NCBI RefSeq assembly: GCF_011044495.1
Contig: NZ_CP049143.1
Span: 1,426,001 to 1,490,000 of the forward strand
Length of the DNA: 64,000 nucleotides
Source of the DNA: Roseimicrobium sp. ORNL1
GTDB lineage: Bacteria > Verrucomicrobiota > Verrucomicrobiia > Verrucomicrobiales > Verrucomicrobiaceae
Direction: 5' to 3'
The notes below the pieces were generated by a model. That model worked only from the letters and a program-made list of their open reading frames with translations. It did not search any database and was not told the origin of the DNA. Below are positions 43,315-52,614 of this stretch, in pieces. The first letter of the stretch is position 1. Each line of letters opens with the position of its first letter. The translations under genes and the position numbers were made by a program.

Positions 43315-46300
43315 ATGGTAAAAGTTTCCTCCTCCCTTCAGCCGAGGGTTCTCTCCGGTCGGCGGTTGGGGTGTGGCCTGGCGGGATTCGCGTGGCTCTT
43401 GAACATGGCATCGATGTGGGCGGCGGGAGTGCCCGAGCAACCGGACTACAACAAGCACGTCCGGCCCATCCTGGCAGCGGCCTGCTTCAAATGTCACGGC
43501 GCCGATGAAAAGCAGCGTAAAGGCAAGCTGAGGCTGGATGACCGCGCCGCTGCCGTGGACAAGCACGCCATCGTGCCCGGCCAGCCGGACGAGAGCGAGT
43601 TGGTCAAACGCATCCTCACTTCCGAAGAAGATGAGGTGATGCCCCCAGTAAAGGAGCACAAGGACCTCACGGTGGAGCAAAAGGAAATCCTGCGCCGCTG
43701 GATTGCCGGGGGTGCGGAATATAAGAAGCACTGGGCCTTCATCCCGCCGGTGAAAGCTGAGGTGCCGGAGGTTGCCGGGATGGACGGCTCCGACGTGCAT
43801 GCCATCGATGCCTTTGTACTGCAGCGTCTCCGTGACGAGCATCTGCAGCCTGCCCCTGCGGCGGCGAAGGAGCGCTGGCTGCGGCGGGTGACTCTGGACC
43901 TCACGGGCCTTCCGCCTTCGCTGGAGGAAATCGATGCCTTCCTCGCGGATGGCTCACAAGAGGCCAAGGGCAAGGTGGTAGACCGTCTGCTGGCGGACAA
44001 AAACTTCGGCGAGCATCTGGCGACGGACTGGCTGGATGTGGCGCGGTATGCGGACACGTACGGGCGCCACGAAGACGCGGAATCCGCTGTGTGGCGCTAT
44101 CGCGACTGGGTGGTGGATGCCTTCAACGCAAACCTGCCGTACGACCAGTTTGTCGTCTGGCAGACGGCAGGAGACCTTCTGCCCAATCCCACGCGTTCGC
44201 AGTATATCGCCACGGCGTTCAACCGTCTCGTGCAGCAGTCCAATGAGGCGGGGAGCAATGAAGAGGAGTTCCGCCAGGAGCACGTGGCGGATCGCGTGAA
44301 GACGAATGCCACCGCCTTCCTGGGCCTCACCATGGAGTGCGCTCGCTGCCATGATCACAAGTATGACCCGATCTCCATGCGGGACTACTACAGCTTCTCC
44401 GGCTTCTTTAATAACATCGATGAGCTCGGCCTCTTCGCGCGGCAGACGGCGGGCATCCCATCCCCTTCGCTGCTCATCCTGGCTCCCGGGGACGAGACAA
44501 AGCTGACGGCGATCCAAAAGCAGATCACGGAAAAGCAGAAGGAACTGGCTGGCATTCGTGATGGCGCGAAGGAGCGCTTCAAGAGCTGGTGTGAGTCCAA
44601 TGGCATGCCTGGCGTGGCCAAACCGGTGGCGTATTATGATTTCGCCACGCTCAAGGGGAAGAAGGCCTCAGACAAGAAGATGCTCTATGATCTGGTGCAT
44701 CCGAGTGAAGCTCCCGCCACCGTGAGACAGACTCCGCAGGCGATTTCCCACGGCGAGAATACCGCCATCCGCTTCCAGAATGACAACACCATGGAAATGC
44801 CGGAGACGGTGGGAGCCTTCCGTCGGAGTGATGCGTTCTCACTTGCGTTCTGGTTCGAGAACATGGTGGACCAAGAGAAGGCGGTGCTGGTGCATCGCAC
44901 ACGCGGCGCGCTGGATGCGGCCTCACGTGGTTATGAGGTCACGCTCAATCATGGACACGTGGAGTTTTCCCTGGCGCACTTCGCTCCGGGAAACTCCATC
45001 CGCATTCGCAGCAAGAATGTCCTGCCGCTGAATCAGTGGATGCATCTGGCGGCGAGCTATGATGGATCGAGCAAGGCCGCGGGTCTTAAGCTCTTTCTCG
45101 ATGGCAAGCCGATGGAGTGTGAGGTGGTGCGTGATAACCTGTATCGCGACATCCTGTATCGGAAGGAGTGGGGTGATTTTGATGACTCCAAGATTCAGGA
45201 CAACGGCACGCCGGTGATCAAGCTGTCGCTCGCATGGCGGTATAATGATATGGGGCTGAAGGATGGCGCCTTTGATGAGTTCATGGTCTTTGACCGCGCG
45301 CTCACCCAGCCGGAAGCAGCGACCCTCGCCGGCACCGCGACCGCGGCGCCGGAGCGAGGCTGGTGGGACAAGCTTTGGGGGAATCATCCCATGCCGGCGA
45401 ACATCGACGACTGGCTCGATGCCTGGCTGCGCGACACGGATGATGCGTGGAAGAAGGCCGCCGCCCAGCTGTACACGCTTCGCACGCAGGAGGATGATCT
45501 GATCAATAGTGCGGATGAAATCATGGTCATGCGTGAGCAGACACAGCCGCGCCCGACGCATGTGCTGACACGGGGACAATTTGATCAGCCGGGAGATGCA
45601 GTCACTCCAGAGACGCCTTCCGCGCTTCCTCCCATGGCCGCGGGTTTGCCCAAGAACAGGCTCGGTCTCGCGCAGTGGATGGTGGATCGGCAGAATCCCC
45701 TGACGGCACGTGTGGCGGTGAACCGGATGTGGCAGCACTTCTTCGGCATGGGACTGGTGGCCACGCAGGAGGACTTTGGGATTCAGGGGGAATTGCCTTC
45801 CCACCCTGAGCTGCTGGACTGGCTGGCGTGTGACTTCATGGAGCATGGCTGGGACATGAAGCGCCTGTGCCGCATGATCGTGCTCTCGCAAACGTATGGT
45901 CAGAGCGCGATACCCGCGGACCGCGCGCTGGAAAGCAATGACCCGCAGAACCGGCTGCTCGCCCGAGGCCCGCGCCATCGCATGACTGCGGAAGAGGTCC
46001 GGGACACCGCGCTGGTGGTGAGTGGTCTGTTGATGCGGGCCAGCGGTGGCGCGCCGGTGAAGCCGTATCAGCCGGAGGGACTGTATGAGGACTCCGGCAT
46101 CCAGGCGCACTACACGCAGGATCATGGCGACAGTCTCTGGCGTCGCAGTCTCTACACCTTCCGCAAGCGCACCATGCCTCCGCCGAACATGATTGTGTTC
46201 GATGCTCCCTCGCGTGAGTTCTGCCGTGTGCGGCGTGAGTGCACGAACACGCCCCTGCAAGCGCTGACGCTGTTGAATGATCCGCAGTTCCTGGAGAGCT

Positions 46301-46599
46301 GCCGGGTGTGCGCCGAGCACGAGTTGCAGCAGCATCCCCGCGATCTGGATGCCTGCATCGCGGAATCCTTCCGCCGCTGGACTTCACGAGCCCCGAAGGC
46401 AGAGGAGCTGGCGGTGCTGCGAAAGTTGTTTGATGAAGAACGCGCGTGGTATGCGGCGCATCCCCAGGAGGCAGCCGACGTGCGCCGTGCCAACGGCGAG
46501 GCGGCGGTGGATGCATCCCTGCCGGATGCGGATGTCGCGGCGCTGACAGCCGTGGAGCGCGCGCTCCTGTGTGATGATGAAACGCTTGTGATCCAGTGA
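43315..46599 (+). CDS. PSCyt1-DUF1549-LamG-DUF1553 protein (planctomycete cytochrome)
   Basis: Predicted product of 1094 residues from ATG 43315, which precedes a signal peptide; the longer frame from 43246 adds an unlikely N-terminus. Domain order: PSCyt1 with CFKCHGADEKQRKGKLRLDD near residue 58, DUF1549 (LRRVTLDLTGLPPS, WLDVARYADTYG) with a second CxxCH in MECARCHDHKYDPI, a LamG-like insert around 500-650 (AFSLAFWFENMV, LKLFLDGKPM), and C-terminal DUF1553 (NRLGLAQWMVDRQNPLTARV, VNRMWQHFFG, CTNTPLQALTLLNDPQF). Two heme sites are predicted. It is followed 10 bases later by DUF1501, the usual partner. Role in the periplasm, perhaps in polysaccharide metabolism, is unproven. Confidence 0.93.
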   Translation: MVKVSSSLQPRVLSGRRLGCGLAGFAWLLNMASMWAAGVPEQPDYNKHVRPILAAACFKCHGADEKQRKGKLRLDDRAAAVDKHAIVPGQPDESELVKRILTSEEDEVMPPVKEHKDLTVEQKEILRRWIAGGAEYKKHWAFIPPVKAEVPEVAGMDGSDVHAIDAFVLQRLRDEHLQPAPAAAKERWLRRVTLDLTGLPPSLEEIDAFLADGSQEAKGKVVDRLLADKNFGEHLATDWLDVARYADTYGRHEDAESAVWRYRDWVVDAFNANLPYDQFVVWQTAGDLLPNPTRSQYIATAFNRLVQQSNEAGSNEEEFRQEHVADRVKTNATAFLGLTMECARCHDHKYDPISMRDYYSFSGFFNNIDELGLFARQTAGIPSPSLLILAPGDETKLTAIQKQITEKQKELAGIRDGAKERFKSWCESNGMPGVAKPVAYYDFATLKGKKASDKKMLYDLVHPSEAPATVRQTPQAISHGENTAIRFQNDNTMEMPETVGAFRRSDAFSLAFWFENMVDQEKAVLVHRTRGALDAASRGYEVTLNHGHVEFSLAHFAPGNSIRIRSKNVLPLNQWMHLAASYDGSSKAAGLKLFLDGKPMECEVVRDNLYRDILYRKEWGDFDDSKIQDNGTPVIKLSLAWRYNDMGLKDGAFDEFMVFDRALTQPEAATLAGTATAAPERGWWDKLWGNHPMPANIDDWLDAWLRDTDDAWKKAAAQLYTLRTQEDDLINSADEIMVMREQTQPRPTHVLTRGQFDQPGDAVTPETPSALPPMAAGLPKNRLGLAQWMVDRQNPLTARVAVNRMWQHFFGMGLVATQEDFGIQGELPSHPELLDWLACDFMEHGWDMKRLCRMIVLSQTYGQSAIPADRALESNDPQNRLLARGPRHRMTAEEVRDTALVVSGLLMRASGGAPVKPYQPEGLYEDSGIQAHYTQDHGDSLWRRSLYTFRKRTMPPPNMIVFDAPSREFCRVRRECTNTPLQALTLLNDPQFLESCRVCAEHELQQHPRDLDACIAESFRRWTSRAPKAEELAVLRKLFDEERAWYAAHPQEAADVRRANGEAAVDASLPDADVAALTAVERALLCDDETLVIQ

Positions 46600-46609
46600 C
46601 TGCATTTGC

Positions 46610-48037
46610 ATGAACCCCGCGCTCAATCGCCGCCATTTCCTGAACCGTCTCACCCAGGGGCTGGGTGGCATCGCGCTGGCGGATCTCCTGGGTGGAGTGG
46701 CTCATGCGGCAGGGGAGGGCACGCCGGGATTGCCCGGCTTTCCCCACTTCCCGCCGAAGGTGAAGCGGGTGATCTTCATGTTCATGAGCGGGGGCATGAC
46801 CCAGCATGAGACCTTTGACTACAAGCCAGAGTTGCAGAAGCGCTTGGGACAGGAGTTGCCTGATTCCTACAAGAGCGGAAGGCAGGCCCTGCTGGGCATG
46901 TCCGGCAACCAGGCTCAGTTCCCGCTGGTAGGGTCGGCGTTCAAGTTTGCCCAGCATGGCCAGAGCGGTGCGTGGGTGAGTGAGGCCCTCCCTCATCTGG
47001 CGAAGATGGCGGATGACATCTGCTTCATCAAAAGCATGAAGTCGGACGCGGTGAATCATGATCCCGCGATGACCTTCATGCACACCGGCGCGCAGTTGCC
47101 GGGACGTCCCAGCATGGGAGCCTGGGTCACGTACGGGCTCGGCAGTGAGAATGCGAACCTGCCTTCCTTCGTGGTGCTGGTGAGCAAGAGTGGCTTCGAC
47201 CAGCCGCTTTCCACGCGCTTGTGGGACAGTGGATTCCTGCCTTCGCAGTATCAGGGCGTGCAGTTCCGCGCGGCGAAGGATGCCGTGCTGTACCTGGGCA
47301 ATCCCAAGGGTGCGACACAGGAGAACACGAGGCATATCCTCAATGCCATGCAGTCGCTGGCGAAGGTGAAGGATGGTCCCGAGACGGAAATCCACGCGCG
47401 CATGGAGCAGTTTGAGATGGCCTTCCGCATGCAGACCTCCATCCCCGGCGTCACGGATCTCTCGGGTGAACCAGACAGCGTTTTTGAAATGTATGGCCCA
47501 GAGTCGCGCAAGCCGGGCAGCTTCGCTTCAAACTGCATCCTGGCGCGTCGGTTGGCCGAGAAGGGCGTGCGTTTTGTGCAGCTCTTCCAGCCGAACTGGG
47601 ACATGCACGGTCACATTGTGCGTGATTTGACGAAGAGCACCACCATTGTGGACCAACCCGCTGCCGCGCTCCTGCAGGATCTCAAGCAGCGTGATATGCT
47701 GAAGGACACACTGGTGGTCTTCGGCACGGAGTTTGGCCGCACGCCCTACAGCCAGGGCCGTCTGCGTGGGGATCCTCCGGACTATGGCCGTGAGCATCAT
47801 CGCGACTGTTTCACCATGTGGATGGCGGGCGGCGGGGTGCGTGGAGGTATCACGCATGGCGCCTCGGATGAACTCGGTTTCGGTGTGGCCCAGGATCCGG
47901 TGACTGTGAATGACCTGCATGCCACCATGCTACATCTGCTGGGGGTGGACCATGAACGGTTCACCTACCGCTTCCAGGGACGCGATTTCCGTCTCACGGA
48001 TGTGGCGGGAAATGTCGTGCGCCCGATTCTTGCGTAG
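46610..48037 (+). CDS. DUF1501 protein, Tat-exported
   Basis: Predicted product of 475 residues from ATG 46610. The N-terminus NRRHFLNRLTQGLGGIAL is a twin-arginine signal. The rest matches DUF1501, a sulfatase/alkaline-phosphatase-fold family: FMFMSGGMTQHETFDYKPEL, GRPSMGAWVTYGLGSEN, LVVFGTEFGRTPYSQG and GREHHRDCFTMWMAGGGVRGG. DUF1501 genes almost always follow DUF1549/DUF1553 genes in Planctomycetes and Verrucomicrobia, and this pair is separated by 10 bases. The enzymatic activity of the family has not been settled. Confidence 0.93.
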   Translation: MNPALNRRHFLNRLTQGLGGIALADLLGGVAHAAGEGTPGLPGFPHFPPKVKRVIFMFMSGGMTQHETFDYKPELQKRLGQELPDSYKSGRQALLGMSGNQAQFPLVGSAFKFAQHGQSGAWVSEALPHLAKMADDICFIKSMKSDAVNHDPAMTFMHTGAQLPGRPSMGAWVTYGLGSENANLPSFVVLVSKSGFDQPLSTRLWDSGFLPSQYQGVQFRAAKDAVLYLGNPKGATQENTRHILNAMQSLAKVKDGPETEIHARMEQFEMAFRMQTSIPGVTDLSGEPDSVFEMYGPESRKPGSFASNCILARRLAEKGVRFVQLFQPNWDMHGHIVRDLTKSTTIVDQPAAALLQDLKQRDMLKDTLVVFGTEFGRTPYSQGRLRGDPPDYGREHHRDCFTMWMAGGGVRGGITHGASDELGFGVAQDPVTVNDLHATMLHLLGVDHERFTYRFQGRDFRLTDVAGNVVRPILA

Positions 48038-48090
48038 GCGGGAGTTGCGCTTGCATCCCCCGCGCCTTGCCTGACTTTGCCCCACCGTTC

Positions 48091-49086
48091 ATGAGCGTTG
48101 TCCCCGCCTCCCATCTCCCCAAGCTCTGCGTCGTCATTCCCTGCTACAACGAGGAGGAATCCATTCCTGTGCTCGTGGAGAAACTGACGCCGGTGCTTGA
48201 GGCGGAGACGGGCGGCTCATGGGCCATCCTCTTTGTGGACGATGGCAGTCGGGACTCGACGGCCAGTCTCATTTGGGCTTTGCATGAAAAGGATGCCCGG
48301 TATCAGGGCGTGCGCCTGAGCCGGAATTTCGGCCACCAGCCCGCGGTATGGACCGGCATTCAGCATGCGCGAGGTGAGTGCATTGGTGTCATTGATTGTG
48401 ACCTGCAGGACCCTCCGGAGGTGCTCATGGAGCTTTATCGCAAGGTGGTGAACGAAGGCTTCGACGTGATCTCGGGCGTGCGTGGCAAACGTGAGGAATG
48501 CCCCTGGTGGCTGCAACTCGCGTACCGCACCTTCTATCGCGTCATGAACTGGCTCGCCGAGCATGACTACACGCTGGACAGCGGCGACTTCTGCGTGGTG
48601 AACCGTCGCGCGCATGAAGCGCTCAAGCGTCTGGGCGAAGCGACCCCCGTGCATCGTGGTTTGCGCTCGTGGGTGGGCTTCAAGCAAAGCACGGTGAGCT
48701 ACCAGCGCCCGCCGCGTCTTCATGGCCAGAGCAAGTACAACCTGCGCCGCCTCACGGTGCTGGCCATGAACAACCTGGTGAACTTCAGCACGGCACCGCT
48801 CCGGCTGGCGACCTTTGTGGGTCTGTTCATGGGCGTGATCACGCTCTTCGCCGCCGGCCTGTTCCTCGCGAACCGTGTGTTTCCCTCCTTCTCGCTTTTT
48901 GGATACTATGTCGGTGAGAACGCCGGTACCGCGACCCTGGTGCTGTACCTGTCCTTCATCGCCAGCGCCCTGTTCTTCTGCATCGGCATCTTGGGGGAAT
49001 ACCTCGCGGTGGTGGTCAAGGAAGTGAAGAAGCGCCCGGTGGCCGTGGTGGCGGAGGTGACGGAGGAAAATTCAAATCGAGGGTGA
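48091..49086 (+). CDS. Family 2 glycosyltransferase (DPM1/GtrB-like)
   Basis: Predicted product of 331 residues from ATG 48091. The GT-A fold starts with VVIPCYNEEESIPVLVEKL, has VDDGSRDST, the DxD-type motif GVIDCDLQDPP and the acceptor-site loop LHGQSKYNL. Two C-terminal helices (FVGLFMGVITLFAAGLFL and VLYLSFIASALFFCIGILG) fit polyprenyl-phosphate sugar transferases such as GtrB/DPM1, which load a sugar onto undecaprenyl phosphate at the inner face of the membrane. The nearby polytopic protein at 49381 could be the GT-C enzyme that uses such a donor; that is inference. Confidence 0.9.
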   Translation: MSVVPASHLPKLCVVIPCYNEEESIPVLVEKLTPVLEAETGGSWAILFVDDGSRDSTASLIWALHEKDARYQGVRLSRNFGHQPAVWTGIQHARGECIGVIDCDLQDPPEVLMELYRKVVNEGFDVISGVRGKREECPWWLQLAYRTFYRVMNWLAEHDYTLDSGDFCVVNRRAHEALKRLGEATPVHRGLRSWVGFKQSTVSYQRPPRLHGQSKYNLRRLTVLAMNNLVNFSTAPLRLATFVGLFMGVITLFAAGLFLANRVFPSFSLFGYYVGENAGTATLVLYLSFIASALFFCIGILGEYLAVVVKEVKKRPVAVVAEVTEENSNRG

Positions 49087-49088
49087 GC

Positions 49089-49235
49089 ATGGAACCCGGT
49101 TCGGAAGAGGAAGAATTGGACCGCAGGCTTCTGGCGGCCTTGGAGGCTTACGCTGCGGGCGAACGTGGACAGCCTGCTGAACTGGTGTTTCAGAGGCTTC
49201 GTAAAGACTATGGTCTTCCGAGTGAGGTCGAATGA
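49089..49235 (+). CDS. Small orphan protein resembling addiction-module antitoxin C-termini
   Basis: A 48-residue frame begins at ATG 49089, two bases after the glycosyltransferase stop, with GAGGGTGA just upstream as a possible ribosome site. It reads as one acidic helix-rich peptide with the ending RGQPAELVFQRLRKDYGLP. The PAE-VF-RLR pattern is common at the C-terminus of ParD/RelB-type antitoxins. No toxin gene follows: the next 145 bases to the membrane-protein start have no frame. It may be a remnant, an orphan antitoxin, or a chance frame. Confidence 0.45.
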   Translation: MEPGSEEEELDRRLLAALEAYAAGERGQPAELVFQRLRKDYGLPSEVE

Positions 49236-49380
49236 GGGGCGGGATGTTGTCCCCCCCAGTGAATGGGAGGCATGGCTGATAGTCCAGATTCCCTTGCTCC
49301 CCGGCCCCTCGCGTGCTTAGTGGGCCGTCCCAAGCCCCCTATGGGAGTTTGCGGACATTGCGATATGCCGACCGCTCCCG

Positions 49381-51462
49381 ATGAACAAGCTTAAGGACTC
49401 CCTCATCCGGGTCTGGCCGGCGTTGCGTCTTTTTCTCCGGTGGCTGCTGGTGCTGCTGCCCGTCGCGGGACTGTTTCTGCTGATTCGCGAGTATGCGGTG
49501 AACATCCCCTTCCTGGATGACTGGATGTACATCTCGATGTTCGAGAAGGAGCGGGCGGGCACGTTGACGCTGCACGATTTCTTCATGGTGCAGATGGAGC
49601 ACCGCATGGCCTTTGTGCGGGGCATGATGCTGGTGTTCTACAAGCTTCTCCCCGGGAACTGGACGATCCAGATGTTCTTCTCGTGGCTGCTTCTAGGGCT
49701 CACGTATGTGAATGTGGCGGTGCTTTTCAAGAAGACGACCGGGAGGGCTTTCGCAGCCTGGTGGCCATTGCTGGCGCTCGCCGGGCTCGCCATCTTCTGC
49801 CCGGTGCAGTACCGGATTGTGCTGTGGAGCATGATGTTCCAGGTGGCGGCGCTGGGCTTCTTCCTGAGCGGCGCGCTGCTGGCGATTGTGAGCAATCTGC
49901 CGCTGTGGCTGCGCTGGGTGATTGGCATTGTGTGCGCGAGTCTGGCCACGCAGTCCTTCGCCTCCGGTATCCTGGTGTGGCTGCTGCCGCTGCCCCTCGT
50001 ATGGTTCACCCCGGCGGTGAAGGGCATGCGGGCGCGGACGGTTTTCACCGTGCTCTGGCTCGTGGTTTTCGGAGTGACGATGAAGCTCTACTTCACCAAT
50101 CTGGTGAACGAAGTGGAGCCCATGTTCGCCTACAAGCAGGGCGAAGAGGAGACCATGCGCAAGGACGTGAAGGGCATGATCTCCAATCTGGATCATACGA
50201 CTGCCTATGTGTTCCGTTTCCTGGGGAATCACCTCTGCCGTGGCTCCAGTTTCTCCATGATGGACGTCAGCCTCGTCATCGGTGGCGCGTCATTTGCCCT
50301 GTATCTCGCGGCATTCGGCTATCTGGTAGGAAACTGGCGTCGCGAGGAACTCCGTGGGCAGCTCGGCCCATGGCTGATGTTTGGCGCGTACTCAATCGGC
50401 ACCGGGGTGCTGGTGGCGATGGGACGCAGTTGGGCCTCCAGCACGGGGGACAACGCCATTGCCCCACGGTATGTGATTCACGCGGTGCCGCTGACAGTGG
50501 CCCTGATTGCGCTCATCTGGATCATCGCGCAGGACATTCTCAAACGCCGGCCGGAGTGGCAGGGCGGCATCCAGCGTTTCATCCAGGGAAGTGGCATGGC
50601 GCTTCTGGCGGTGCTCATCCTCTCCTGGGCGCAGGGCTGGAGGTTGATGGACATGTGGCATTCCTCGCGCCTGCGCGGTGCGGTGAATACCCGCTTCTTC
50701 AATGCGCTCTACCAGGTGGAGGATGCGGTCCCGGCCAATCGCGACCATGCCCGTCGCGCGGAAAAAATGGGACTGCTGAACCCTCCGATGCTGAAGGACT
50801 GCATGCTGTCGAACTTCAAGCTGCAACCCTCGCTGCTCAGTTCCACCACCGCGAACTTCCGATCCATGAAGATCGAGCAGGAGGAGGTGAAGAAAGGCCG
50901 GGACAAGGACAAGGACAAGGGTAAGGAAAAGGAAGGCGAGGAGTCCCAAAACACGGCGGCTGAAGGCCAGCCCAATGCTGGGGTGGAGCAGCGGTACGTG
51001 GCCCGGGTGGAAGGCTTCGCCTGCCTGCGGGGTCGCGATCGCGTGGCGGATGGGGTATTTTTCACCCGACGCATCCCGGAGACCGGAGACTGGGAGATCT
51101 TCCACGTCGTGCAGGTGAGTGGCATGCCGCTCTTCCTCTTCGAGATGCTGAACAAGGATACCCAGTTCGTCCACGTGCCCAGCGGACACATCGCGCAGGA
51201 TGGCCTGGCGGGATTCACCGGGAGCTTCGTCATGACGCAGCTTCCTCCCGGGGTGCACGACATCATGGCATGGGCCTATGACGCGCACGAGGACAGCGTG
51301 TACCCCATGGCGCCCTTCTACCAGCTCGATAACCGGTCGGAGGTGCCTCGCGTGAAACGGCTGGGCATGGATCCCGCGGCGGTGCACATCGACAAGTTCC
51401 TCGGCAAGGGTGGCAAGCCCGCGCCCAAGGAGGAGGCAAAGGAAAAGACGGTCGCTGAGTAG
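49381..51462 (+). CDS. Large polytopic membrane protein with C-terminal soluble domain (GT-C-like)
   Basis: Predicted product of 693 residues from ATG 49381. Helix 1 (WLLVLLPVAGLFLLIREYAV) is followed by an acidic loop IPFLDDWMYISMFEKE and HRMAFVRGMM, then about ten further helices up to residue 430, as in GT-C glycosyltransferases using a lipid-linked sugar. The C-terminal 260 residues are soluble and contain a Lys/Glu/Asp-rich linker (about 505-525) and an ordered segment ending DIMAWAYDAHEDSVYPMAPF. It resembles the protein at 41273 in plan. It follows a DPM1-like transferase gene, which is consistent with a lipid-carrier sugar pathway. Confidence 0.65.
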   Translation: MNKLKDSLIRVWPALRLFLRWLLVLLPVAGLFLLIREYAVNIPFLDDWMYISMFEKERAGTLTLHDFFMVQMEHRMAFVRGMMLVFYKLLPGNWTIQMFFSWLLLGLTYVNVAVLFKKTTGRAFAAWWPLLALAGLAIFCPVQYRIVLWSMMFQVAALGFFLSGALLAIVSNLPLWLRWVIGIVCASLATQSFASGILVWLLPLPLVWFTPAVKGMRARTVFTVLWLVVFGVTMKLYFTNLVNEVEPMFAYKQGEEETMRKDVKGMISNLDHTTAYVFRFLGNHLCRGSSFSMMDVSLVIGGASFALYLAAFGYLVGNWRREELRGQLGPWLMFGAYSIGTGVLVAMGRSWASSTGDNAIAPRYVIHAVPLTVALIALIWIIAQDILKRRPEWQGGIQRFIQGSGMALLAVLILSWAQGWRLMDMWHSSRLRGAVNTRFFNALYQVEDAVPANRDHARRAEKMGLLNPPMLKDCMLSNFKLQPSLLSSTTANFRSMKIEQEEVKKGRDKDKDKGKEKEGEESQNTAAEGQPNAGVEQRYVARVEGFACLRGRDRVADGVFFTRRIPETGDWEIFHVVQVSGMPLFLFEMLNKDTQFVHVPSGHIAQDGLAGFTGSFVMTQLPPGVHDIMAWAYDAHEDSVYPMAPFYQLDNRSEVPRVKRLGMDPAAVHIDKFLGKGGKPAPKEEAKEKTVAE

Positions 51463-51570
51463 CAGGCAGCCGGAGCGCTCGCCCGGGAAAAATGCAGAAT
51501 GCCTGCTCTCGCATTTGGTGCTGGTGTTGTTGATCAGAACGGCGGGCTAGGTGCGTACATCACGCACGCC

Positions 51571-52530
51571 ATGCCCGACCCTTCCTGCTCTGTCACCACC
51601 CGCCGCCGCTGGCTGGGTGGGGTTGCCTCCCTCTTCACGGGGAGCGTGCTCGCCGCACCAACTGCCGGGACGACGGCTGCGGGTGCTGGAGGCAAGGCCT
51701 TCCGCTTCGTCCACATGACGGACATCCACGTGCAGCCAGAGCGTGGTGCGGTGGAGGGGCTCAAGCAGTGTCTGCACTCGGTGAATGCGCTGCCTGAGGC
51801 GCCTGATTTCTGCATCACGGGCGGGGACTTGATCATGGATGCCCTGGAGGTGGGACCGGATCGGCTGAAGCAGCAGTGGCAGATCTTTGACGAGTGCATC
51901 CAGACGCTGGAGAAGCCGGTATATCATACCCTCGGGAATCATGATGTGGTGGGATGGTCTGCGAAGTCGGTCATCATGCCCGGCGAGACGGACTACGGGA
52001 AGAAGCTCTTCTCCGACCGCTACGGCCAGGGTCGCACGTACCGGAGCTTTGACCACCAGGGCTGGCATTTCATCCTGCTGGATTCCATCGGCCAGGATCC
52101 GGTGACGCGCGATTACCTCGGTTGGGTGGATGAGGAACAGCAGGCGTGGCTAAAGGCTGACCTGGAAAAGGCCGGCACGTCCACGCCCATCGTCGTGGTC
52201 ACCCATGTGCCTTTCTACAGTGTGTGGGGACAGATGAATGGCGACCCGCGGAAGGGCGAAAGTCCGCGAGGTCTTGTGAACAACGCGCATGTGCTGCGCA
52301 AGCTCTTTGCCCCCTACCAAGTGAAGCTCGTCCTCAGCGGGCACGGCCATGTGCTGGAGCGCATCGACTTCCACGGCACCTCGTACATTCAGGGCGGGGC
52401 CGTGTGCGGCATGTGGTGGAAGGGCCCTGTCTTCGGTAATCCGGAGGGCTTCGGGGTCGTTACCTGCCATCCGGACGGAACTTTCGCCTACGATTACCAC
52501 GGCTACGGGTGGAAGGTGGTAAAAGCATGA
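51571..52530 (+). CDS. Exported calcineurin-like metallophosphoesterase
   Basis: Predicted product of 319 residues from ATG 51571; the frame from 51499 would put extra residues in front of the twin-arginine-like signal TTRRRWLGGVASLFTG. The five phosphoesterase blocks are visible: MTDIHVQ, ITGGDLIMDA, YHTLGNHDVVG, VVTHVPFYS and LSGHGHVLE, giving the ligands for two metals. The C-terminus (GGAVCGMWWKGP) is usual for the purple-acid-phosphatase-like group in PVC bacteria. The substrate is unknown. It follows the GT-C-like gene by 108 bases. Confidence 0.88.
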   Translation: MPDPSCSVTTRRRWLGGVASLFTGSVLAAPTAGTTAAGAGGKAFRFVHMTDIHVQPERGAVEGLKQCLHSVNALPEAPDFCITGGDLIMDALEVGPDRLKQQWQIFDECIQTLEKPVYHTLGNHDVVGWSAKSVIMPGETDYGKKLFSDRYGQGRTYRSFDHQGWHFILLDSIGQDPVTRDYLGWVDEEQQAWLKADLEKAGTSTPIVVVTHVPFYSVWGQMNGDPRKGESPRGLVNNAHVLRKLFAPYQVKLVLSGHGHVLERIDFHGTSYIQGGAVCGMWWKGPVFGNPEGFGVVTCHPDGTFAYDYHGYGWKVVKA

Positions 52531-52614
52531 GTTTGAACTAATGAATGGTTGAGTTTTTCTAGAGTAAGGGTATTGCCTACGCCGCCTTTTCCTCCTTCTT
52601 TTTCGCCCCAGGCA

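Noticed and set aside
44923-47395. Long minus-strand frames opposite the DUF1549/DUF1553 and DUF1501 genes
   Set aside because: Both overlap clear family members on the plus strand and each other; composition is that of shadows.
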